Shown piece after piece: positions 34,943 through 43,467 of a stretch of DNA of 64,000 nt. The DNA comes from Nocardioides jiangsuensis (GTDB lineage Bacteria; Actinomycetota; Actinomycetes; Propionibacteriales; Nocardioidaceae): the NCBI RefSeq assembly GCF_019679455.1, contig NZ_JAIEZQ010000003.1, positions 553,364-617,363 of the forward strand, read 5' to 3'. Numbering within the stretch: position 1 is the stretch's first letter; each line of letters opens with the position of its first letter. The translations under genes were made by a program, and so were the position numbers. The notes under the pieces were generated by a model, which saw nothing but the letters and a program-made list of their open reading frames with translations, did no database searches and was not told where the DNA came from.

Positions 34943-36739
34943 GTGGGGAACCCACTGCTCGTCCTGTGGTACCGGATCTTCGCCGTCGAGGACGAGGGCC
35001 GGCACTCGGACGGCGTGGAGCGCCCGCTGCCCGAGCCACCCGGCCAGCAGCCCTCGGCCGGGATCCTGCTGGTCCTGCGCCGGATGCGGATCCCGTTGAT
35101 CGTGCTGATCGTGATCTTCGCGGTGAGCGTGCTGGGCCTGACCCTGGTGCCCGGGGAGGACGCGCAGGGACGGCCGACCAGGCTGGGCATCTTCGAGGCG
35201 TTCTACTTCATGAGCTTCACCGCGACCACGATCGGTCTGGGGGAGATCCCCTACACCTTCACGCCCGCCCAGCGCATGTGGGTGACGTTCGCGATCTTCC
35301 TGTCGGTGATCGGCTGGGCGTACGCGGTCGGGTCCCTCCTCGCGCTGATGCAGGACCGTGCGTTCCGCCGGGCACTGGCACGGCGTCTCTTCGCGCGCAA
35401 GGTGGCCCACCTGGGGGAGCCGTTCCTGCTGCTCGTCGGCTACGGCAACGCCACCAAGCGGCTTGCCCGCTCACTCGACGACATGGGCCGGCGGTTCGTG
35501 GTCATCGACCGGGACGAGAACCGGGTGACGGGGGTGGACCTGGACTCCTACCGCGCGGACACCCCGGCGATGCTCGGCGACGCGCGGGACACCGGCAACC
35601 TGGCGCTGGCCGGCCTCGGTCACCGTCACTGCGAGGGCGTGGTCGCCCTCACCGGGAACGACGAGACCAACCTCGACGTGGCGATGACGGCGTCGTTGCT
35701 GCGCCCGGACCTGCCGGTGATCGCCCGGACGAGCTCCCGCGAGATCGCCGAGCGCATGCACGCCTTCGGCGATCCCGAGGTGGTGAACCCGCTGGACCGC
35801 TTCGGCGACCACCTGCGGATCCTCCTGCGCTCGCCGTCGTCCTACCAGTTGATGGTGTGGCTCACCAGCGCGCCGGGCAGCCCGCTCCCACCGCGCCGCG
35901 ACGTTCTGCCGCGCGGACGGTGGGTGGTCTGCGGGTACGGACGCTTCGGCCGCGAGCTCACCGCCGACCTGCGTGCGGAGGGCCTGGAGGTGACGATCGT
36001 CCGCGCCGAGGGGGCCGACGACGAGGAGACGCAGCACCGCGCGTTCGCGGAGGCCGACGTCGAGCACGCGGCCGCCTTCGTCGCCGCCACGGAGGACGAC
36101 ATGACCAACCTGTGGCTGGTCGAGGGCGCACGCCGTGCCAACCCGGACGTCTTCGTGGCCACGCTGCAGAACCGGGCGGCCAACGCGTCCCTCTTCGACG
36201 CGGTCGGCGTCGACTTCGGGATGATGCCGGCCGAGCTGATCGCGCACGAAGCGCTGGCACGGCTCGCCAACCCGGTGCTGATGCGGTTCCTGCCGGCGGT
36301 GCCCCGTCAGGGCGAGGAGTGGTCCGCGGGCATGGTCGACCGGCTGGTGGACAGGTGCGGGGCCGGCACCCCGCACCTGTGGCGGATCCGGCTCACGCGC
36401 GAGGAGGCGCCCGCTCTGCTCGGCCGGCTGACGGCCGGGGGGCTCCGGGTCGGCGACCTGCTGCGGAGCCCGCAGGGGCGGGAGCGTTCGTTGGAGGCGG
36501 TCGCGCTGGCGCTGCTGCGCGACGGCACGAGTGTGATCGCCCCGGACGACGACGTGGTGCTGAACCTCGACGACCAGCTGCTGCTAGCCGGCCGGCCCGG
36601 CGCCCGCCGGGCGCTGGACGCGACGCTCACCAACGAGCCGACCGCCGCCTACGTCGTCGACGGAGGGTTCGCGCCGTCGAGCTGGCTCTGGCGGCGGCTC
36701 TCCCGCAGGAGCTCCGCGGTGCCGAAGGAGCACGTCTGA
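34943..36739 (+). CDS. Two-RCK potassium channel with atypical selectivity filter
   Basis: A 598-aa 2TM channel. Helix 1 is about residues 50-70, the pore reads SFTATTIGLGEIPY (residues 91-104) and helix 2 about 110-135. Two RCK/TrkA-N domains follow: LLLVGYGNATKRLARSLDD (about 162-180) and VVCGYGRFGRELTADL (about 332-347), each with C-terminal lobes. The filter is TIGLGE instead of TVGYGD, so selectivity may be altered. GTG at 34943 with GCGGGAG upstream. Ligand (NAD, nucleotide, Ca2+) is unknown. Confidence 0.9.
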   Translation: MGNPLLVLWYRIFAVEDEGRHSDGVERPLPEPPGQQPSAGILLVLRRMRIPLIVLIVIFAVSVLGLTLVPGEDAQGRPTRLGIFEAFYFMSFTATTIGLGEIPYTFTPAQRMWVTFAIFLSVIGWAYAVGSLLALMQDRAFRRALARRLFARKVAHLGEPFLLLVGYGNATKRLARSLDDMGRRFVVIDRDENRVTGVDLDSYRADTPAMLGDARDTGNLALAGLGHRHCEGVVALTGNDETNLDVAMTASLLRPDLPVIARTSSREIAERMHAFGDPEVVNPLDRFGDHLRILLRSPSSYQLMVWLTSAPGSPLPPRRDVLPRGRWVVCGYGRFGRELTADLRAEGLEVTIVRAEGADDEETQHRAFAEADVEHAAAFVAATEDDMTNLWLVEGARRANPDVFVATLQNRAANASLFDAVGVDFGMMPAELIAHEALARLANPVLMRFLPAVPRQGEEWSAGMVDRLVDRCGAGTPHLWRIRLTREEAPALLGRLTAGGLRVGDLLRSPQGRERSLEAVALALLRDGTSVIAPDDDVVLNLDDQLLLAGRPGARRALDATLTNEPTAAYVVDGGFAPSSWLWRRLSRRSSAVPKEHV

Positions 36740-36816
36740 GGGCTCGCCGGCTCTCGCACGGGTCGTGGCAACCTGAGTACAGTCGGGCGCACTATTCGGA
36801 CATTCGGGGGAATGCC

Positions 36817-38748
36817 ATGGTTCGTGTCCGTTCTTCGTCGCTTCTCGTCCTGGTCCTTGCCGTCGGGCTGTGGGGCCTGCCGGACCCGGGTGCGCCGGCG
36901 GTGGCCTCGCACAGCACGGGCAGGTGGAGCGCGCACGGGCCGTCGGCCGGAAGTGTCCGCACCGTCGAGGTCGGCAACGACGGGACCGTCTACGCCGGCA
37001 CCGGCGGAGCCGGCGTCTTCGCCTCCCGCGACGGCGGCGCGACGTGGCAGCGCCGCGGCAGCGGTCTTCCCCCCGACGCGTACGTCAGCGGGATCGCGGT
37101 GTCGCCCTCCACCCCGGCGCGGGTCTACCTGTCGACGTACGCGCACGGCGCCTACCGCAGCGACGACGCCGGCGCCTCGTGGCGCCGCATCCACCCGGCG
37201 GCCACGGTGTCGGACATCGCGGTCGACCCGACCGACGCCGACATCGTGTATCTCGGCGACGCGGGTGGGACCAACGCGAAGAGCGTCGACGGTGGCGCCA
37301 CGTGGACCGGGCTGACGATCCCGAACCGGTCGACGTTCGCCAGCGACGTGGTCGAGGTGGCGCCCTCGGACCCCGCGGTCGTGTACGCCACCGACCCGCC
37401 GCTCCTGGTCCGCAGCGACGACGGCGGCGCGACCTGGCACGGCACCGGCTCGAGCACGACGTTCGTCGAGGACCTCGCCGTGCACCCGACCGACCCGGAC
37501 GTGGTCTACGCGGCGACCGTCTTCGACACCGTGCAGAAGAGCACCGACCGCGGCGTCACGTGGACGGCGGGGACCGGCCTGCCGGACATCGTGACGCACA
37601 CGGTGGAGATCGACCGCAGCCGGCCCAGCACGGTGTACGCCGGCACCGCACGGGGCGGCTACGCCTACCGGTCGGTGGACGCGGGTGCCACGTGGCAGCG
37701 GTACCGGGTCGCCACGGCCAACGGCGCCGTCGAGCACCTCGCGTCGGCGGCGGGCGGGGTGGTTTACGCCGGCACGACGTACAACGGCGTCTTCCGGAGC
37801 GTGGACCGGGGAGCCACGTGGACGCGGCGGGGCAACCGGATCGTCGGAGCCGACGTGCGAGCGCTCGTGACCGTGCCGTCGTCCCCGGCGGTCGTGTACG
37901 CGGGCACGATGGGGGACGGCGTCCACCGGACGACCGACAGCGGTCTCACGTGGGCCCGGCGGGGGCTGGCCGGTCGCCGGGTGAACGACCTGGCGGTGCA
38001 CCGTTCGCGGCCGCGCACGGTGTACGCCGCGACCGACCGCGGGATCCACAGGACCATCGACGGCGGCAGGACCTGGCGGCTCGCCACCTCGCGGTTCGCG
38101 GGCGCGTCGGCAGTCGCCGTCGCGCCTTCCGACCCGGCAGTCGTCTACGCGACGAGGTCGGGCAGCGTCATCAGGTCGGTCGACGCCGGGCGGACCTGGC
38201 GCAGGCTGAGGGTGCCGGACTACGCGGACTACACGGCCCTGGCGGTGCATCCGACGCGGCCGGCCACCGCATGGGTGGGCACGGCGGGATCGCAGGGCAC
38301 GGTCCTGCGCACCGGCGACGGCGGGCGGACGTGGCGGTCCGCCGCCGCCTGTCCCCTCAACTACCCCGCTCTCGACCTCGCCGTGGACACGCGCCGGCCG
38401 TGGGTCGTCTACGCCGGCTGCGAGTCGAACGGCCTCTACCGCAGCAGGGACCGGGGAGCGACCTGGCGGCGCATCACGCCCGACGCGGTCGACACGGTCA
38501 CCGACGTGGTCGTCGACCCGGCCCGCTCCGGGAGGCTCTACGTCGGCACATACTCGGGTCGTGGTGTCTCCGGGGTCTACCGGAGCGTCGACGGCGGCGT
38601 CACGTGGCGGCTCTTCGGCACCGGGATGACCACGACGTGGACGCACGCCCTGGCGATCACCGCGACCTCCTCCCGGCTGCACGCGGGGACGACGGGCTAC
38701 GGCCTCGACGGTGGAGGCGGGGGAGTCTTCACCTACCGCCTGAAGTAG
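36817..38748 (+). CDS. Secreted Asp-box (BNR/VPS10-like) beta-propeller protein
   Basis: A 643-aa exported protein. The signal peptide is VRSSSLLVLVLAVGLWGL with a cut after APAVA. The mature part has 13 Asp-box motifs of type S-x-D-x-G-x-T-W (for example SRDGGATW, SVDAGATW, TIDGGRTW, SVDGGVTW) at 40-50-residue spacing and separated by xVYAGT strands, predicting one large or two stacked propellers. Such proteins bind ligands or carbohydrates or are glycosidase-like; no catalytic set is evident. ATG at 36817; the open frame upstream is a shadow of the channel gene. Confidence 0.88.
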   Translation: MVRVRSSSLLVLVLAVGLWGLPDPGAPAVASHSTGRWSAHGPSAGSVRTVEVGNDGTVYAGTGGAGVFASRDGGATWQRRGSGLPPDAYVSGIAVSPSTPARVYLSTYAHGAYRSDDAGASWRRIHPAATVSDIAVDPTDADIVYLGDAGGTNAKSVDGGATWTGLTIPNRSTFASDVVEVAPSDPAVVYATDPPLLVRSDDGGATWHGTGSSTTFVEDLAVHPTDPDVVYAATVFDTVQKSTDRGVTWTAGTGLPDIVTHTVEIDRSRPSTVYAGTARGGYAYRSVDAGATWQRYRVATANGAVEHLASAAGGVVYAGTTYNGVFRSVDRGATWTRRGNRIVGADVRALVTVPSSPAVVYAGTMGDGVHRTTDSGLTWARRGLAGRRVNDLAVHRSRPRTVYAATDRGIHRTIDGGRTWRLATSRFAGASAVAVAPSDPAVVYATRSGSVIRSVDAGRTWRRLRVPDYADYTALAVHPTRPATAWVGTAGSQGTVLRTGDGGRTWRSAAACPLNYPALDLAVDTRRPWVVYAGCESNGLYRSRDRGATWRRITPDAVDTVTDVVVDPARSGRLYVGTYSGRGVSGVYRSVDGGVTWRLFGTGMTTTWTHALAITATSSRLHAGTTGYGLDGGGGGVFTYRLK

Positions 38749-38829
38749 GCCGGGCGCCGGGACGAGGTCGCCCGATTCCCCCACCTGGTGCGGGTCTCCG
38801 GTTCTACGCTGAGGCGGAGGAGGGGGACC

Positions 38830-39570
38830 ATGACCACCATCAGTGCTGCCGAGAACCGGGACAGTTGGGCCGCGACCGCCGAGCACGCCCTGCGCCGGCT
38901 CGCCGCGGTGACCTGGGCCGGCGCCCTGCTCGGCCTGCTCGTCGGCGGCGTCGGCAGCCGGCTGGCGATGCTGCTGCTCGCGAGGCTGAACCCGGAGGCG
39001 ACCGGGGTCATCAGTGACGACGGCTTCAGGATGGGGCAGCTGACCGCGGACACGCTGAACCTGCTGGTCGTCACGACGTTCATCGGCGTGTTCGGCGGCG
39101 GCATCTACTTCGTGCTGCGTGGGCTGATGATCGGGCCGCGCTGGTTCCAGGTCCTGTCCATCTCGGTCGGGCCCGCGGTGGTGGCGGGCGCCTCGATCGT
39201 GCACGTCGACGGCGTGGACTTCACCACCCTCGAGCCGGCGTGGCTCGCGATCGCCATGTTCGTGCTCATCCCGGGGGTGTACGCCGCCCTGCTGACCGTG
39301 GTCGCGGAGCGGTGGCTCGCGCCGGGAGGCGGGTTCATGACCGCGCCCACGTGGCTCGCGCTGGCCCCGCTGGTGCTCTGGTCGCCGCTCCTGCCGTTCC
39401 TGGGCGCGCTGCTCGTCGGCATGGTGGTGCTCGCGGCGGTGCGTCGTACGCACGGGGGAGGGGTGCTGCTCAGGCACCCTGCCTGGCCGTGGCTGCTCCG
39501 CGCGGCGCTGGCGGCCCTGTTCGCCGTCGCCCTGGCCGGCCTGATTCGCGACGCCACCATCCTCCTCTGA
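38830..39570 (+). CDS. Polytopic membrane protein, unknown
   Basis: A 246-aa protein with about six membrane helices (residues about 27-50, 78-100, 108-128, 140-162, 178-205, 220-243). No family recognised. The N-terminal residues (MTTISAAENRDSWAATAEHA) are soluble. ATG at 38830 with a strong AGGAGGGGG upstream, so it is surely translated; a TACGCT box lies near 38806. Confidence 0.82.
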   Translation: MTTISAAENRDSWAATAEHALRRLAAVTWAGALLGLLVGGVGSRLAMLLLARLNPEATGVISDDGFRMGQLTADTLNLLVVTTFIGVFGGGIYFVLRGLMIGPRWFQVLSISVGPAVVAGASIVHVDGVDFTTLEPAWLAIAMFVLIPGVYAALLTVVAERWLAPGGGFMTAPTWLALAPLVLWSPLLPFLGALLVGMVVLAAVRRTHGGGVLLRHPAWPWLLRAALAALFAVALAGLIRDATILL

Positions 39571-39578
39571 CCGGAGCA

Positions 39579-39605
39579 TCACACAGGTCACACGGGTCAC
39601 ACCGG
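39579..39605 (+). repeat. Three 9-base tandem repeats
   Basis: TCACACAGG, TCACACGGG and TCACACCGG follow one another at 39579, 39588 and 39597. They lie about 100 bases ahead of the excalibur gene. They could be a multi-site operator or iteron-like array. Confidence 0.75.
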
Positions 39606-39706
39606 TGTTCCCGCGCGTTCGCCGGACAGGCTGCCCGCGCGCACCTACGGTTGAGCGTCGTACCGTCCCGGCCCGGCAGCGGGCCACGACCCCTCCAGGA
39701 ACCCAC

Positions 39707-39976
39707 ATGTTGCGCGCCCTCGTCGCCGTCGTCCTCACCGCCTCCGCCGTCGCAGTCGTCTCGCCCGCCGAGGCGCACACCACGGGGCTGCACGACAACT
39801 GCACCAACTTCAACAAGAAGTACCCGCACGGCGTGGGCACCCGGAAGGCGCACGACAAGACCAGCGGTACGCCGGTCACGAGCTTCAAGCGCGCCAACAA
39901 GATCTACTGGGCCGCCGAGAAGCACAACGGCGACCTCGACCGTGACAACGACCGCATCGCCTGCGAGAAGGCCTGA
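39707..39976 (+). CDS. Secreted excalibur calcium-binding domain protein
   Basis: An 89-aa exported protein: signal peptide MLRALVAVVLTASAVAVVS, cut near AEA, then a single excalibur domain with DNCTNFNKKYPHGV, paired Cys and the Ca2+ loop DLDRDNDRIACEK (D-x-D-x-D-x-x-x-C-E). It is 62 bases upstream of a secreted nuclease that ends in the same domain, suggesting a shared extracellular role. ATG at 39707 with AGGAA upstream. Confidence 0.88.
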   Translation: MLRALVAVVLTASAVAVVSPAEAHTTGLHDNCTNFNKKYPHGVGTRKAHDKTSGTPVTSFKRANKIYWAAEKHNGDLDRDNDRIACEKA

Positions 39977-40038
39977 CCCACCAGGTCGGCCCCGCGCCGT
40001 CCCGCGCCCATTCTCACCCACCACCGCGGAGCTCTCTC

Positions 40039-40851
40039 GTGACACGTCTGCTCGTCCTCGCCCTGCTCTCCCTCGGCCTCGTCGCCGTCCCACCCGCCGC
40101 TCCGGCCTCGGCCGGCGAGGTCGTGAAGATGCGGCTGCACCGCGCCGTGAAGCAGCTGCCCGTGGCTCGGGAGACCCGCCGCGGCTACGACCGGGACAAG
40201 TTCCGGCACTGGGTGGACGCCGACGGCGACTGCCGCGACACCCGCGACGAGGTGCTCGCCGACGAGTCGCTGACCGCGGTCAGTGGCTGCGACGTGCAGC
40301 AGGGCAGGTGGCGCTCCTACTACGACGGGGTCGTCGTCCGCGACTCGTCGGCGTTCGACGTGGACCACCTCGTCCCGCTCGCGGAGGCCTGGGACTCCGG
40401 CGCCAAGCGGTGGACCGCCGGCACCCGTCGTGCCTTCGCCAACGACCTCGGCGACGCCCGCAGCCTGGTTGCGGTGACCGCCTCGAGCAACCGCTCCAAG
40501 TCCGACCAGGACCCGGCCGAGTGGCTCCCCGCGCTCGACCGCTGCCGCTACGTGCGGGAGTGGACCGCGGTGAAGATCCGCTGGTCGCTCAGCGTCGACC
40601 GGACCGAGAAGCGGGTCCTGGTGCGACGGGCCGAGGGCTGCCGCAACCTGGTCGTGAAGGTCCGCAGGGCAACCGTGCGCACGAGCACGAAGTCCGGCGG
40701 TGGCTCCACCGGCGGCTCCGGCGGCACCGACCCGCAGTTCGACTACTGTTACCAGGCCAAGGACGCCGGCTACGGGCCGTACTACAAGGGCCAGGACCAG
40801 GAGTACGCCTGGTACGACGACGCCGACGGCGACGGGGTCGTCTGCGAGTGA
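40039..40851 (+). CDS. Secreted HNH (GmrSD/DUF1524-type) nuclease with C-terminal excalibur domain
   Basis: A 270-aa exported protein. After the signal peptide (TRLLVLALLSLGLVAVPPAA) comes a DUF1524/HNH nuclease domain with SAFDVDHLVPLAEAWDSGA (residues about 108-127, the DHxVPL metal site) and ASSNRSKSDQDPAEWLPA (about 151-169, the N-x-x-K-x-x-x-x-P site). A Gly/Ser linker (about 218-233) joins an excalibur domain with FDYCYQAKDAGYGPYY and DDADGDGVVCE at the very end. Probably degrades extracellular DNA. GTG start with GCGGAG upstream. Confidence 0.9.
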   Translation: MTRLLVLALLSLGLVAVPPAAPASAGEVVKMRLHRAVKQLPVARETRRGYDRDKFRHWVDADGDCRDTRDEVLADESLTAVSGCDVQQGRWRSYYDGVVVRDSSAFDVDHLVPLAEAWDSGAKRWTAGTRRAFANDLGDARSLVAVTASSNRSKSDQDPAEWLPALDRCRYVREWTAVKIRWSLSVDRTEKRVLVRRAEGCRNLVVKVRRATVRTSTKSGGGSTGGSGGTDPQFDYCYQAKDAGYGPYYKGQDQEYAWYDDADGDGVVCE

Positions 40852-40898
40852 CCCCCGGGGAGTAGACCCTTCGGGCCCCCGCGGGCCTCACCCGACCA

Positions 40899-40947
40899 CG
40901 GCGATGACCACCCGCACGGGTGGTTATCGCCGCAGAGGTGAGTTTTT
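40899..40947 (+). terminator. Terminator of the secreted nuclease gene
   Basis: A 15-bp stem (CGGCGATGACCACCC with its complement, one G-T pair) around GCAC spans 40899-40932. A TTTTT run follows 10 bases later at 40943-40947. Confidence 0.75.
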
Positions 40948-41036
40948 ACCTGTTCTGCCCGCTCTGTCCGTTTTGTGGCAGTTACCCTGGTGTCCTCTCG
41001 GGATCGCATGAGCAATGTTGCCTGGGAGGAGCCACA

Positions 41037-41333
41037 ATGCTCGACTTGGTCGAACTCTGCCTGGAAGCAGAACGTCTTGCCGCAGCCGTACGCAACGCGC
41101 GGTGCTGCGACGCCCTCAGACCGTGCCGCCGGTGCACGACGATGCGCCGTCAGGTGGTCGCGCGGAGGCTGGTGATCGCGTCTCCCTGTGGGGTCAGGGC
41201 GCCGCACCGCCGTACGTCGGCACCGGCCGACACGGTGGTCACCGTCGTCGACGTCGGGAGCGCCGCGCGTACCCCGAAGGCCCTGGAGCCCGCTCCGGTG
41301 CGCCTCGAGCTCGCGGAACGGCTCGCCAGCTGA
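41037..41333 (+). CDS. Small Cys/Arg-rich hypothetical protein
   Basis: A 98-aa protein, no family recognised. Residues about 18-34 hold the cysteine cluster ARCCDALRPCRRC, a possible zinc knuckle, followed by a basic stretch (TTMRRQVVARR). The second half looks disordered and proline-rich. Good TGGGAGGAG seven bases from the ATG supports translation. Its AT-rich upstream (40941-41010) probably holds the promoter. Composition differs from neighbours. Confidence 0.5.
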   Translation: MLDLVELCLEAERLAAAVRNARCCDALRPCRRCTTMRRQVVARRLVIASPCGVRAPHRRTSAPADTVVTVVDVGSAARTPKALEPAPVRLELAERLAS

Positions 41334-41458
41334 CGCAGCGGTGCCGTTCATGAGAGCGGTCTCACCACGACCTCATCCGGGTCTCACCATCGCCACCCAG
41401 GGTTGTCCTCATCACGACGGAACCCAGGGTCGCGAGACCCGCGAAAGGTGGTTGGACC

Positions 41459-41860
41459 ATGAAGAAGCTGCTCCCGATCGGCACCCTCGGACTCGCCGGA
41501 CTCGCCGGACTCGTCGGCGCCGGGGTGATGGCGTTCCCCGGTACGACGATCGCCGCCGACGTCAACGACGACGCCGTCACCAAGCGTGAGGAAGGTGTCA
41601 CCGCGCTCGTCCTGGTCGACGACGATGACGACGACGACACCAACGGTGGCACCGACACCGGCACCAACACCGGCACCAGCCGGTCCACGGGCGACAACAC
41701 CCGCAGCAACGTCACCCGGGTCAGCCGCGACCGCGACCGGAGCCGCGGCGACAACACCCGCGACTGGACGCACGACGGCCCGGGGGACACCCGCACCCGT
41801 GACTGGTCGGACAACCGCACCAACGACCGCTCGCGCAACGACACGCGCGGCCGTCGCTGA
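41459..41860 (+). CDS. Exported acidic/threonine-rich low-complexity protein
   Basis: A 133-aa protein: a hydrophobic N-terminus (residues 4-33, KLLPIGTLGLAGLAGLVGAG) acts as signal or anchor with a possible cut after TIAA, then a strongly charged disordered tail with DDDDDDD at 54-60, a Thr/Gly/Asn stretch and an Arg/Asp region (DRDRSRGDN). No family recognised. It lies 42 bases ahead of the Ser/Thr kinase gene in the same direction. AAGGTGG lies upstream. The acidic run could bind divalent cations. Confidence 0.7.
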   Translation: MKKLLPIGTLGLAGLAGLVGAGVMAFPGTTIAADVNDDAVTKREEGVTALVLVDDDDDDDTNGGTDTGTNTGTSRSTGDNTRSNVTRVSRDRDRSRGDNTRDWTHDGPGDTRTRDWSDNRTNDRSRNDTRGRR

Positions 41861-41902
41861 CGCGGCCCGACCGATCGACCGACGGGACGAGTGGAGGCCG
41901 GC

Positions 41903-42784
41903 ATGGGCACGGAGCGCGACACGTGGGGCTTCGCCGAGGGCGACGCGATCACCCCCGACCTGACCGCGATGCGGCTGCTCGGGGGAGGGGAGGCCTACGA
42001 GGCCTACCTCGCCTTCGACGACGTCACCTACGCACCCGTGGTGGTGAAGGTGGTCCGGCCGGGGCAGGTCACCGACGGTGCCGCCCTGCGCGGGCTGCGC
42101 CGCGAGGTGGCGGCGCTGGCCCGGGTCAACCACCCCGTCGTCGTCCGGGGACTGCGGTCCGTGGCGGAGGGGGAGCGCCCGCACGTGGTGCTCGAGCATC
42201 TCGACGGCCCCCGGCTGTCGTCGCTCATCCGCCGCTACGGGCCGCTCCCCGAACAGCAGTACCTGCCGCTCGCCGTCGAGCTGGCCTCGGCCCTGCACTA
42301 CCTGTGCCGGCTCGGGCTGGTGCACCTCGACGTGAAGCCGAGCAACGTCATCATGGGCGCGCCGGCCCGCCTGATCGACCTCAGCGTGGCCCGCAGCCTG
42401 GAGGCGACGCAGGCGCTCACCTACCCGATCGGTACCGACGCGTACATGGCCCCGGAGCAGTGCGAGCCGCCGGCCACCGGGACACCCGGGCACGCCAGCG
42501 ACATGTGGGGCCTCGGTGCCACGCTGTTCCACGCGATCGCCGGCCACCGGCCCTTCGACGAGGGCCGGCCGGACGCCGCCGGTCTCGGCGAGCGCTTCCC
42601 GCAGCTGGCCGAGCTGCCCTACGGACTGCCCGACCACGTCCCGGGCGATGTCGCGAAGCTCGTGCACGCCTGCCTCGAGCCGGACCCGGGCGACCGGCCG
42701 CTGCCGCACGAGCTCGCCGAGGGCCTAGAGCCCGCGCTGGCCCGGATGCCGCGGGGCCGGCTCGCCGGGTTCAAGGTCCGCTGA
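41903..42784 (+). CDS. Cytosolic Ser/Thr protein kinase (Hanks type)
   Basis: A 293-aa kinase domain with no membrane helix or sensor domain. Gly-loop LLGGGEAYEAYLA (residues 25-37), invariant Lys49 in VVVKVV, catalytic loop HLDVKPSN (141-148), metal loop DLS at 159-161 instead of DFG, activation segment ending in YMAPEQ and a conserved SDMWGLGATLFHAIAG. It should be active; the DLS change may be tolerated. ATG at 41903 has GTGGAGGCC upstream. Convergent with the two-component genes. Confidence 0.9.
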   Translation: MGTERDTWGFAEGDAITPDLTAMRLLGGGEAYEAYLAFDDVTYAPVVVKVVRPGQVTDGAALRGLRREVAALARVNHPVVVRGLRSVAEGERPHVVLEHLDGPRLSSLIRRYGPLPEQQYLPLAVELASALHYLCRLGLVHLDVKPSNVIMGAPARLIDLSVARSLEATQALTYPIGTDAYMAPEQCEPPATGTPGHASDMWGLGATLFHAIAGHRPFDEGRPDAAGLGERFPQLAELPYGLPDHVPGDVAKLVHACLEPDPGDRPLPHELAEGLEPALARMPRGRLAGFKVR

Positions 42785-42798
42785 GAACCGCGCGGGGG

Positions 42799-43467
42799 CT
42801 ACGGGTTGAAGCGGTAGCCGAGACCGCGCACGGTGCTGATCGCCTCCGCGCCGAGCTTCTTGCGGAGGTACCCCACGTACACGTCCACCACGTTCGAGCC
42901 CGGGTCGAAGTCGTAGCCCCACACGTGGGAGAGCAGCTGCTCGCGCGAGAGGACCAGGCCGGGGTTGCGCAGGAAGATCTCCGCGAGCTTCAGCTCCCGC
43001 GCCGAGAGCTCGACCTCCCGGCCGTTGTGCGAGGCGCGGCGGGTGCGCAGGTCGAGCCGGAACGGCCCCGCCTCGAGCACGTCGTCGCGGGGGCCCTGCT
43101 GCTCGCCGGACTGGCGCAGCCGCAGCCGCACCCGGGCGAGCAGCTCGGCGAACCGGAACGGTTTGGCCACGTAGTCGTCGGCGCCACCCTCGAGCGCCGA
43201 GACGGTGTCGGTCACCGAGTCCCGTGCGGTGAGCACGATGACCGGCATCGTGCTGCCGGAGGCGCGCAGCTGCTCGAGGACCGTGAACCCGTCCATGCCG
43301 GGCAGGTTGATGTCGAGGATGGCGAGGTCGAAGTCCCCGCTGAGCGCGAGGTCGAGACCACTCACCCCGTCGGCGACGACGGTCGTGGTGTAGCCGTCGG
43401 CGTCGAGGCCCTTGGCGACGAAGGCGGAGATCCGCGCCTCGTCCTCCACGATCAGGATGCGGGCCAC
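42799..43467 (-). CDS. OmpR-family response regulator
   Basis: A 222-aa DNA-binding regulator: receiver domain with the phosphorylated Asp52 (LDINLPGMDG), conserved DxxARDSVTD and Lys in DDYVAKPF; then a winged helix with ELKLAEIFLRNPGLVLSREQLLSHVWGYD and the closing VVDVYVGYLRKKLG...TVRGLGYRF. GTG start at 43467 lies 16 bases inside the end of the kinase gene, and GGAAGGACG precedes it. Coupled to the histidine kinase upstream. Confidence 0.94.
   Translation of the reverse strand: MARILIVEDEARISAFVAKGLDADGYTTTVVADGVSGLDLALSGDFDLAILDINLPGMDGFTVLEQLRASGSTMPVIVLTARDSVTDTVSALEGGADDYVAKPFRFAELLARVRLRLRQSGEQQGPRDDVLEAGPFRLDLRTRRASHNGREVELSARELKLAEIFLRNPGLVLSREQLLSHVWGYDFDPGSNVVDVYVGYLRKKLGAEAISTVRGLGYRFNP

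Noticed and set aside
34966..36816. N-terminal extension of the Asp-box protein across the potassium channel gene
   Set aside because: The channel frame has clear family motifs; the propeller protein has its own signal peptide starting at 36817.
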